Assembly (NCBI GenBank): GCA_903813345.2
Contig: CAIIXF020000005.1
Location: 8,313,375 to 8,377,374, forward strand
Source of the DNA: Owenia fusiformis
Lineage: Eukaryota; Annelida; Polychaeta; Sabellida; Oweniidae
DNA: 64,000 bases
Direction: 5' to 3'
Shown: piece by piece, positions 1 through 12,400 of the stretch
Numbering within the stretch: the first letter of the stretch is position 1
Layout: each line of letters starts with the position of its first letter
Notes under the pieces: generated by a model
What the model saw: only the letters and a program-made list of their open reading frames with translations
What the model was told of the DNA's origin: nothing
Databases searched by the model: none
Translations under genes and position numbers: made by a program

Positions 1-471
1 ATGTGAAACAATAGTTCAACCTTTTCAGGCATGTATGATTTTCTGTTCTGTCACCATCAAGAAACATTTTGTTGTTAACAACCATTTTTGTGACCGCATT
101 GCGCAGTGGGTAACAGGCATCAGTAGTCAGTCGGTCAGCATCTGTAACAAACTGTCACACATTTGTTACTATTTCCAGTGACTTACTATTTGGTGACATT
201 TTTTTCATGTAAATGCCTCTTTTGTATTTCTATTACCATTTAGAAAATGAAGTTCTTTCCATGAACCTCTGAATAATGTTTTTTTTTTTTATTTACTCAT
301 ATTTATTTATATCAATATAATGTATTTTATAAGAAGCTCCTCAATCGCTTCAGCATTATAGCGGAGCAAGTAAAACAAAAATGTAATACTTATTATTTTT
401 TATGATGTATTCAATATTGAATTTAAACAACTACAGTACTATAATACATTGTTTTGGTTTCTTCATTTCAG
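1..471. other. Intronic sequence upstream of first visible exon
   Basis: No coding segment or recognisable repeat is seen. The stretch ends in a pyrimidine-rich acceptor (ttcatttcag) at 471, so it is probably the intron before the first visible exon of the COR/TIR gene, whose 5' part lies outside the window. Confidence 0.6.
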
Positions 472-3400
472 GTTCGCCTGTATCAGTTCTCAGATAGTTT
501 TGTGATCTGGAAGAAAGGATCCATCCTGAAGAAACGAAATCACATAGCCCTCATGTCAACCATTAAGTAAGAAAACAGTTGCCTTGGAAATGAGTCCCTT
601 TCTTTTAGTTACTGTTTAGTTTGAGAATTGAAAAGCACATAACCCTTGAATTCTTTTTGCCATAAAACAGTTAGATTTTTTATCACTATCTGTAGGTCTT
701 GTATACTCCTGATCTTTTAAAATCACATTGTGTAATATCAAGTTCTTTATGTGTTGCAAACGTGATATCTCAATGATGCTTATTTCTCATATCTAGTTTA
801 TCCAATGAAAACCATATAGTGTTTCTAAAGTATGTGCTCAGTAGAAATATATGTAAACAAATAAATAATGTACTTTATTCATGTTTTCAGTGGAAACACA
901 GTGCTGGTGAAAGTACAAGGGCCTCGACCTGAAAACATTCTGTTTATGATCCATGAGGTCCTAGAGACTCTTATTGCAGAGTCATTTAATGGTGTAACCT
1001 ATACAATGATGATTCCTTGCATGGACTGCATAAAGGCGGTTAGTATAGTAAAACCTGTCTATGTGATACCTCTAAAAAGTGTTCCACTGTGTGTGAGGTG
1101 TTCCACTTATACAGGTCCATTTAACATTAAGTCAGTTGGTCTTGGAACTCTGAAAAAAGTTAAAGTTAAAAAGTGAAGCTAGACAATGCAAGGACACAAA
1201 TATAGAAACAAAGGAATCTCATGCAATTTGAGAGCACATTAATCTGGGCTACATTTAGTAAACCTAACTTGACATAACCAGTGCTCTAGACATTTATTGC
1301 AAGCTCCAGATGTAGCACGGTAACTACTTTTTAGATTTTAGCACTGTTAGATACATACATATTAATATGGTGAAAGAATCATTCTACACTTCAACCATGC
1401 AACTTGAAATATTTAACTTCAACTGGACCTCAGAAATGAAAGTACTTTTAATAACATGTTATATTATATAATGCTTTAAATGCTTTGAATTATAGGGGAT
1501 GTCTGAGCCAACTATGATACCAGTTGGGAAAATCAAGCAAGCATCAGACATGAAAGTACCATTTCTCCAGTGCTATGATAGATTCCATACTCTCTCCATC
1601 AGTGAGATTCAAGGTACAGTATGCTAGTATTGTTACTATCCAAATATCTATGTTTTAAAGAAAAATTAATTTGCACATCATTAAACCCAGATAGAAAGGT
1701 GATGCATGCTTGAGACTCTTATGGAGCTTGTTTGAATATCTTAATTGCTTACAATAGAAAAATTTAATGAGTTTGAATTACATGGACAAAATGTATTCAA
1801 TATTCAATTTGTGTTTAATAGGAGTTACTATGGCTAAAAGTACAATTTACATATATAGACATATGAAATATGTAAAATACAATGTAATACATTTTAGGAT
1901 CTGTACCTCCGGACAACAGTGCTGATTTTGACATCCATCTTGAGCGCTGCCTACATGAGCTTAATGACCTTCGTTATGGCCTCTCAACAGATATATTTAT
2001 CTCATTCTGTGATAAAAATCTCCCCCCAGACGATGACCCGAATCTTGTGAGCCCAGTACAAATTAAGAAAGATCTGATTAAAGCAGGCTACAGTGTGTAA
2101 GTTTCACTTTTGTTATTCTCAAATTATTTCATTATTGAATATTTGTTGTGTAAGTTTCACATTTGTTAATCTCAAATTATTTCATGATTGAAAAAATTAA
2201 AATGACTCAAATAAAATGAAAATTAGTGGAATTCACCTTTTCACAGTAAAGCTCCTCAAATTGAAAGCTATCCCTGCTCACACCTAAAACTTTGATTGGC
2301 TGTAAACGTTCTTTTACCTCTTAAGTATACATTCTCTCCTCCAGATTCAAGGTTTCTGCCTGGGGAAAGTGGGTCTGAAAACCCCCATGTTAAACTATTG
2401 GCAGAATAAAGATTCTACCTATTCATTCATAGAGTAATACATTTCGGATAATCTGATGAAAGAAAACAGGTTCTTTCTAGAAATGAGAGATAAGATGACA
2501 CAAATAAAGTGAAAATTGATGGAGTTTTAAAATGTCAACATCTTTATGATTTTGGCTTGAAGTGTCTCACAATTTGAAAAGTAAAATGAATGTTGCTTTG
2601 TTCTATTGTAGATGGTATAATGACAAGACGAGAGACATTGAAGATGTCACTGTAGCTATGAAAGACTCTAAGGTACAAGAAAATGTGTCTATTAACAAAC
2701 ATCACACAGAAAATGCATAAGAACCATGTATTTTAATTAAATATAAATTAGAAATAACATAACCGTACTAACAGTTCAAAGAAAAAGTTTAACTGAACAA
2801 GTTCATGTCTATCGAGGAATTCACAAAACTGATTCAATTTAATGATGTCATATGGAATGTTGGCTTATTGGTTCAAATTCTAAATTTATCTCAAGAAGTA
2901 CATTGCATATGGTCCTGAAATTTCACATTTGCATGTAAGACGGGTGATACTATATCTGTGATCAATTTCATCTGAAAATAATGAAATAGTTTCCCTTGAG
3001 CTTTTTGCAAAACTTTTTGAACAACCCAAATACATAACAGATATCACACCTCATCATAAGACATAAAGTGCAGTATTCAGTTGTCACAAAATTCAGAATA
3101 TTTGCTACATTCTGTACATGTATATCATAATGTTAACATATATCAATAGTAGATCTACTTTGTAACATGCTTCATCTATTTATTTTCTTTTAGGTTTTTG
3201 TAGCACTGATATCAAATGAATATGTGAATGATCCACACTGTGAGGAGATGTTCATGTACGCAACTACAATGTTAAAAAAAACCCTTCAACTTATTGTTGT
3301 GGGCCAAGGGTATGAGTGGAGAAATTCCGTTATAGGCCTTCAAGTCACAGATGAGGTATTTTTTCACCAACATATATCTCACATATATTGCCTTGAAAAG

Positions 3401-6400
3401 TAAAGATTAGATTGAATTCTCTAATGAGCTGGAACAAGTTTAATTTGGTGCCAATATTCTGTTGGAAATTTGACATTTTCATGATTATTCACCATTCATA
3501 TATCAATAAATTGGGTTGTAGAAGGATTAATATTATTATACCTTAGGTTTTCTTATTGATATGTCAGAGTAAATAAAATCTCAATCTAGCTGATACAATA
3601 ATATCATGGATCTTTTTAGCTCATTTATTAAAATGTGCAAGCATTAATTCTTTGATACAAATTCCAGAGTGAAATCTTGGATTCATGCATCTAGAAAATT
3701 TTAAAAACTTTGTGCATGAAAGCTGGTTTTTCATGTGGTATTGTAGAAGTCATAAATGCACTTATTTTCTTTTAGGTATTTGTGAACATGCAGAAAAAAG
3801 AGAGATACCCTGTTAAGATTAAAGAACTTTGCACTACATTGGAGAAACATTTAAGCACCAAGACGGTATATTTGTTTTACTTTGGTAAAATTGCAGTAAT
3901 TTCTTAGATTGTACTTTGTAATTACGCTTTGGAGAAGGATAGGTCATCTTTATGAATCTGTTTTTAATAACCTAAATAACCTTTGGATCTACTATCTATG
4001 GAATTGTGATTTTATTTTTTTTCAAATATTCTCAAATTGCAGTATTGAGTAATGTGTGTAATAAACTTCCTCTCTTTAAATTATTCATATTAGCTTTGAT
4101 ATATAAGTTTGATATACAGTATCAAGTTTAGTTGTATTAAATTTTGAACTAAGTCTCTTTTGTTGGATTGTTCATTTGTGCTATCATGCAATCTTCTTTG
4201 AAAGATACTAATCACAAAAACAGTATAATAGGCTAATAGTTTGATATCTTATATATTTTCAGAAAGTTATCCCATCATGCTTTATCAGCTACTGTTGGTC
4301 TAACTCCCAGAATGCAATAGATTTAGGATCAAGGGAGAAAGATGGCGCTATAGGCTGGGCAGATCCGCGTGAAATACGTAAAAAACTTGGTGAGAATGAC
4401 ATTGACTGCTGGTTAGACATTGAACAACTTGGATCTGGAGGTGGACTTTTTGAAGATATCGCCAAAGGGCTACGAAATGCAAAAGTCATAGTTGCGTTCG
4501 TCTCAGATGAGTATGCAGAATCTAAGAACTGCATGTTAGAATTCCGTTTTGCAGCATTTACCTTGAGACTTCCCATGATTCTTGTGGTTGTCGGGACAGG
4601 AAATAAATGGAGGACGTCGGAGTTGGGAATTATTGGCCTCGGCCATGCTGAAGTATCCATGCAGTTTACAAATCCTGGAGGTTTTGAGGAGATATTGAAT
4701 TTTGTAAAGTCCAACCTTCCTGAGGTCGATGACTCTGATATTGAACTTCAAGAGAAACAAGACCAAGAAGGCAAGCAGATTGCCTTTAAAGAACTGCTGG
4801 AGCTGCTACAAAGAAAATTCCTTAGAACTGTAAGTAAAACATTGGACATTTATGGGCGTAACACCACATTTATGGGCGTAACACCTAGTACGCCTGTTAC
4901 ACAGGCATACCAGTTGGTTCCGTCAGATGCTCCAAATACAACCAAATTTAAAAAACTATCAGAGATCATGTATAATGTTCCGCAACATGTTGAACACCTT
5001 GTTGTCAATACTGATCATGAAATAAGTTTTCATCGCTGATGATGAACAGTACTGCAGCATATATTTTGTACTTTGTTACCCTCAAAGAATTTCTTTATTT
5101 TTTATTTTACTGAAACGCTATTATGTATAGAAACACCGCAATGCTATTCTGTATTCTGTGCTTTAGTTTTTTTTAACAAAATTAATTTCTTTAATATCAT
5201 GCATAGAAGTTATTTTTACGCAATACTTAAATGCTTTTCCCAATGTATTATCATTGAGACAAAAATACTTTATATACAAAAATACAGACAGAAATATTTT
5301 TAGAATTCTAGTACTATGAAGAAGAAAATCATTTTCAGGTGCGTAGTTATGAGGAAGAAATGTCAGCTCAATGGCCAAGATTGATCGTTATAGACACATA
5401 CAATAGTGTGAGATCTCATACTGGTGGAGGGGATACATCTCAACAAGGTATGTGATTCAATCTACCCTGAACCAAAGGCTCTAGCAGTAATTTCTACTCT
5501 CTGATTAAAAAAGACAATATTAAAGTTTTGATGTTGATATGATCTTAATGACCCCAGGAGTATATATAATGGCCTTATATTGGAGTCTGCTATAAAAAAT
5601 GCCAGCTACTCATGAAAGTATAAAATTCTGCAAACAAAGGCAGAATCAGCACTCTAATATGATTTTAAAACATTGCCCTCATATTGTTTATATTGATCAG
5701 GTAATGACAACACTAATGGTGATGGAGCTCCAACAGTTCCAATGGAAGTTGATGATACAGGTGGCAATACTGGGAATGATGTCAAAGCTGATGATGACAC
5801 TTCTAATTTAGAAATGAAGCTTTTCCTTAAAGCTCTATGTGAACATGAAGGGGTATGTACATTTATTATTCCTTTTTGATTTAAGAAATATTTTTAATGA
5901 CCAGTTACAAAAAACATCATAGGTGCTCTAAACTAATTGTTTTGTCAAAATAAGAAGATAGAGCTGAGCTAAATTGGATGCACATTTTGCCATCGTCTAG
6001 TGATATGTTATGTTTGTTAAACATTAGACTATTCTTGCAATCCCTCATAAATATCTTTTAAATGGGGCCTATAAATCATCCTCAGACCAGAGCTCCAAGA
6101 TACATGTACACAATATATTCAAGCTCTTATGTCCTCTGCATTTCTGTTAAATCAAACAAAATAATATTGCTGTTTTAGAACTGGCATACAGGTGACAAAG
6201 TGATACCTCTAGACTTCAAAAGTGATGATGAGCAAATGAGTTTCTTGAAGAGTTCTGCAGGGTATACATCACGCTTAATAGCCATTTTGAAACATACAAG
6301 CATTGATCTTGATTGTTTGACCTCAAATAAGCATGGAGAGAAACTTCTGGAGATTATTGATAAGGTAAACATTTGGCTTATTTTATTCAAATTTAAAAAT

Positions 6401-9400
6401 CATTTACTTTCTCCAACTTTAGAATACAAGGTATAAAATCTATAACCTTTTTACAACTTTGCAGCTAGACCTACATATTTCAAGCAAACTGAAAAAGTGA
6501 AAAAGAAATTAGTGAAAACTTGAAATAAAATGACTTGAAAACCTGAATCCCAATGATAGGGCACACTACCTTCTGACTATAATTACAGATGATTTTACTA
6601 TAATGATAGTTTTTAAGTTATTTAGGTAAGTTTTCAGTAAAAATATGTATTTTGATTGGTTAAAGTTTCATTTAAGAAATTATTGCTATTTTAAAGATCT
6701 TAGGCAATCAAGTTCTTCCAAAGGGTCGAATTAACATAAGAATAAAATTTTTGTTGATATTTGAACCATTCAATTATTACACTAAATTACATGCATGTTC
6801 TGTACATTTTAGCACTGTGATAGAGACCCTGACTTTAAGGAAGAATACATGATTGTACGGGAGAAAGCTTTTGATCTTGATGAGAAAAATACAAATGGAT
6901 CTCTTTCAAGGTACTGTGTTGATAATAAAATAGATTAAAAAGATATAACAAAACTAAAACAAAATGCTGATCCATGTGCTTCTATTTTGTGTTCGGATAT
7001 TATAGATTGTTAAAAACAATGAGGTTTCATGGAAATCCAGATATAGATTCATGCAGTGCAAAATAAACAAGACATATACAGGGTGGTCCAAAAAAAATTG
7101 GAACATCTGTTAATTGAACACAAAACCTTTATTTTTCCTCTAAAATGCACCAAAATTTCACTGAGCATAGTTCAGTCGGTAGGTATCAAGACATTTCACC
7201 CCCTGGACGTTTCACCCCTAGACTGTTCACCCCTTAGACGTTTCACCCTCTGGACATTTCACCCCCTAGACACTTCACCCCCTAGACATTTCATCCCCTG
7301 GATGTTTCACCCCCTGGACGTTTCACCCCCTAGACATTTCACCCCTAGACTTTTCATCCCTTAGACGTTTCATCCCTAGACATTTCACCCCTTAGACGTT
7401 TCACCCCTTAGACATTTCACCCCCTAGACATTTCATCCCCTAGACACTTCACCCCCTATACATTTCACCCCTTAGACGTTTCACCCCCATATACAGTTTG
7501 TGTACATGTACAATGTCATGGGTTGGGTCATTAGTGAATTCTGACTGAATTTACATGAGTATACCGATTTCTTTTCCAAGTAACATTGACTGGAAAATGT
7601 CATAGTGTATAAAACCATAACAATATTGGTACAAATAAGTTTTAAAAAAGGTTTACACTTTGCACTGATTAAAGATGCTAGTCTCTAATTACCTAGACGA
7701 TCCCTTCCCTTGTTATCAATTGCATTATGAAAAAGCAACAGACTGATGCATTATTATTTTTTAGATTTAGAAAATTAATCCAATTGTTTTTTTAAGTGCA
7801 ACATGTGAAATAGAAACAATATATATGTACTGTCGGTATATGAAATCTTACTTTTTAAAATTCTTTGTACCTCATGCTTTTGAATCTAAATTTTTTGAAA
7901 ATTGATGCATATGTTTTTTGCTTGTAATGTTAATAAGGCCAGTCATAAATAACAGTGCTAGAATGGCCAAAAAATGTTGTTTTTTGTATTACTAGCAGAG
8001 TTGTTCTTAATTAACCAATTTCTTGGAAGAGCTGCAATAGATAATTAATCGACTGGACCTCACTTCAAAACCCAGAAAACTGAATATGGAAAAACAAGTG
8101 AATAGACTAGATGCGAGTAGAAATAATGATTTACGCCATTAAATATTCAAAATTCAGTCAAAGTGATGTCATATTTGAAATCTACATGTAAAGGTACTTC
8201 TAGAATTATGGTTTAGAAAATTACTTATCAACTTTGAAAATTTAATTATTTTTGAAAATGTGACTTCTAGTTCGGGCTGATTTCCCATAGACCCCATGTT
8301 ACAAAATCACAAAAAGTGAAATATATTTTCTTGTATCGGACAGATAACATTTTCTTTTACTGGATATATTTTGATTTGCATAACTATTAGATACATAAGG
8401 GTTATATGAAAACTGAACCACTAAAACAGATGCAATTTAAGTTCAAGGGAACTTTCTACTATTACCACCATGTTATCTGACCCGAATGAGCCACCTGGTG
8501 CTGAAACTGGTAACTACCTGCTTGCCTCTGCGTTATAACTAGTGACTTACAGTACTTTTTATTTGATTATGCTATTTGAAACACTTGGTAATTAAATTCT
8601 GATTTTAATTAATTAAGACCATGCTAAACCATATTACATAAAATCATCTAACTTAAATTCACTGAGCAAAATGTGTCAATGGAATATGTACAATAATATA
8701 TGCCATTTATACCTAATGTATAAGGTATTCAGTTCTATAAAATACTTGAATGAAATATGGAGGAGTAAAATATTGAGGCTAAAATGTCTAGGGGGTGAAA
8801 TGTCTAGGGGGTGAAATGTTTAGGGGGTGAAATGTCTAAGGGGTGAAACGTCTAGGGGTGAAACGTCTAAGGGGTAAAGTGTCCAGGGGGTGAAATGTCT
8901 AAGGGATGAAATGTCTAGGGGTGAAATGTCCAGGGGGTGAAATGTCTAAGGGATGAAAAGTCCAGGGGGTGAAACGTCTAAGGGGTGAACAGTCTAGGGG
9001 TGAAACGTCCAGGGGGTGAAACGTCTAGAAAGCGTTCAGTCACTTATCTCTCTGACCTAAAGTTTATAGGTGCAAACCACAAAGTTAATGCATTAAACTT
9101 GTCAATGTTTGATATGACCCCCGTTTATATCACTTACTTCCCTCTTAATTATATGCCATTACCTTAATAAATTGACTAGTCGAAAGGTCTAACACCCCTA
9201 TTGAATGAACGGATTAGTGAATGAACTCGTCCAATACACTGCCTATCCATGCTTCATGCTACGACCTACTCCATATTACCTTTCGACGACCATCTCGCTA
9301 CAAGCCTTCAACAGAACTTGGAGCAACTATATTCGTCAAGATGATGAACAACGAGGACGTTTACATGAACACCTCAGAGAAATGTCCTGCTATCATTCTC

Positions 9401-12400
9401 CAGCAAGAAGAAGGAGAATGCACTGATGGAGACACAGAGCAAGCAGGGATTCAAGAGAGTGCAGACCAGAACTTCAACATGAGTCTGACTGACAACTTTC
9501 TCAAGGAGAAGATTTCTGTTCTGATGAACGAAATGCTTCAAAACAAGCAACAAGAAAGCCCAAGGAACAGTGTGAACACCAGGCACAGCAGTCCTCGGAG
9601 GCTTCAACAGGAGGCAAGGTCGGACAGACCAAGCTCAGCGGCAAGGAGTGAATTTGTCAGAAGTCCCCGCAAAAGTTACAGGAGTCCGCGCAGGAGCCCT
9701 AGCCCATGGAGATTTCAGGACCCCAGAAGCCACGCAAGTCCCAGGAGACGTGCAAGTCCTTCGAGACGTGGCAGCCCCAGGAGACGTGGGAGACATTCGA
9801 GCAGTCGGGACAGAGTTTGGAGCCCTAGGAGACCAGAACCCAGACGTTATACGCCGGAGAGAAGAGGTCATCATGACCGTCATGGTGAACACAGTCCACG
9901 CAGGCGTAGTAGGTCTTACAGTCGTGAAACTAGTGTCTCTTCTAGTTACACGCCTAGACCACGTGACCCGTCACTTCGTAGCAGCAGAGACAAGCACAGA
10001 AGTCCCCATAGGAGACCAAAGTCCCGCTCTAGAAGCAGAAGTCCAGTTCGAACGAGGTCACCTAACCCGGAAGTGATTGCTCCAGTTTCACTTTCGAAAG
10101 AAAGTTCAACCAATCACAGTCTCGAACGTCACGAGGGGCCCGAGGATATGGACTCGCCCAGTGAAAATTTTCAAGATGGCGGCTCCAGGATTTCGGAAGA
10201 AGAGAAAGTTTTGGCTTCGTACAACGCGGCGGCGATATCACAAGTCAAAAACCTGTTACCAGACGCTAACCTGACGCACCAAGTTCCAGACAGAGCGGTG
10301 GTTATCAAGCCCTTGGCATCGCAGTTCTTCAAAAACGAGTCTGAAGGTAATGAAAAATCTTTCTTACCATTATCACCCACGGTGATGACTTGTTTTTCTA
10401 ACAGATCCTCGATCATCGCGAACGATTTCGCCTTCAAAAAAGTAGGACAACTTTCCCGAAACGACAAGGCATCACGCTTTCCAATTCCTCCAGCCGGAGG
10501 ACTTGTTGTTTCGAGTATGAGGCCAAATTCCAGCCTGTCAGCGGTGATGTCTGAAGAAAATTTCAAGAAAGCTGACAAGGATTTGACTATCAGCAAGACC
10601 CAGTATAGGCTTCTAGAGGAAGGCTTAAGATTCCAACTGAAACCTCTGGCATATGCAGAATGGCTGTTAGGTGCAGTGGCCAAAATTCTCAACGATTCTT
10701 CATCCACTGATACTAAGATGTTGTCTGATCTACTACAACCTGCAGCACAAGCCATTGGCTGTCTGACTGATCAAAATGTGAGACTGCTGTCCAACGTAGT
10801 TCTACTTAGGAGAGATGGCTTCTTGAAGAACATGACTTGCCCTTCTGCAGCAAAGGAAATGCTCAGAACTCTACCCATAAACCCTTTGGCTCAGGAATTA
10901 TTCCCACAGGAGTCAGTTACTGAAATTTTGAAGTCCAACCAGTCTGATCTCACCAACCAGGCTTTAACTTCCTTGGCTAAGATGAATGCGAGAGCTGAAT
11001 CAAAGAAGTCTTCTCAACCAAATAAAAAAGACAACAACAACAACAACAGAAAGTCCAGTTTCAATAACAACAATGGCCCTGGTAAAAAGAACAGCTCTAA
11101 CTCTTTTCGTGGCAAGGGAAGAGGAGAGAAAAAATCACAGTGACTATCTACCTATATCATCCAGTCCTCCAAGTCTTTGTCTCCCACAGCTACCTGTATG
11201 CCCTCAACAGCTACCAGTGGGAGCCAGACTACAGCATTTTCTTGCCAAATGGAAAGAAATCACAGATCTAGGAGGATTTCTACAGATCATAAAGGAAGGT
11301 TACCAGCCGAAACTTCACACAAAACCTACCCTTACATGCAATCCTTGGCCTTTCCAGTCATCAACAAGAGACAGAAAAGACCTTTATGCAGCTACAGTCA
11401 CTCAACTTCTGGAGAAACAGGCCATAGAAGTTGTCCAGAACGTATCCAGTCCAGGCCTTTACAGTCATCTTTTCTTCGTCCCAAAAGAATCCGGCTCTCT
11501 AAGACCAGTGATCAACTTGCATCATCTGAACCTTCATCTAGAAGTTCCAAAGTTCAAGATGGAAACAGTAGCACAGATCATGGATGCAGTACAGCCTCAA
11601 CAGTGGGTAACGTCCATAGACTGCGTAGATGCTTACTTTCATCTCCCAATCAAGCAGTCATTCAGGAAATACCTGCGCTTTGTTGTTCAGGACCAAGTAC
11701 TTCAATTCAAAGCCCTGCCCTTTGGTCTGGCATCAGCCCCGATGATTTGGACACATCTGTTACGGCCTCTAGCAGCTCATCTTCACTCCAGAGGCATACT
11801 GTTTCATTATTACCTCGACGATTGGCTGATTCGAGGCAATTCACCTACAGTAGTTCTACAACATACTCAGATGGTGCTGGAACTGGCTCAGGCTCTGGGT
11901 TTCCTCATAAACTTCAAGAAGTCGGAACTACAACCAACTCAGAAGTTCACTTATGTGGGAGTAGAATACGATCTCAGCAAGGGAATTTGCCGTCCCCCTC
12001 ACGATCGAGTAGAAAAGATATGGAAAGCTGGACAACATCTTCTAGAGAAGGGAATAGCCTCAGCAGAAACTTGGCAGTCTCTACTAGGCCTGTTGTCATC
12101 TGCGGAGAAACAAGTGCCATTGGGTCGTCTTCATCTACGACCTCTACAGTGTTGTCTGTTCCAACAGTGGTCTCCTCTATCTCAGCCCCAGTCACATCTA
12201 GTTGTCCTCTCACCAGATGCTCAGGGGGCACTCCTATGGTGGCTAGACCCCAGGAATTTACAAGCTGGTCAGCCTCTCAACAGATTTCACCCAACAATGA
12301 CAATCTACACAGATGCATCGTTGGAAGCATGGGGGGCCCACACACAATCGCAGGAATGCTCTGGAGTCTGGTCCCAGTTGGAATCAAGTCTTCACATCAA

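Noticed and set aside
1039-1176. Continuation of the COR-region exon to a stop at 1176
   Set aside because: A donor at 1039 gives an in-phase junction to the next exon, while the extension is low-complexity and lacks family similarity.
7056-7364. 102-aa ORF rich in Pro, His and Phe
   Set aside because: It is a translation of the minisatellite arm of the foldback element.
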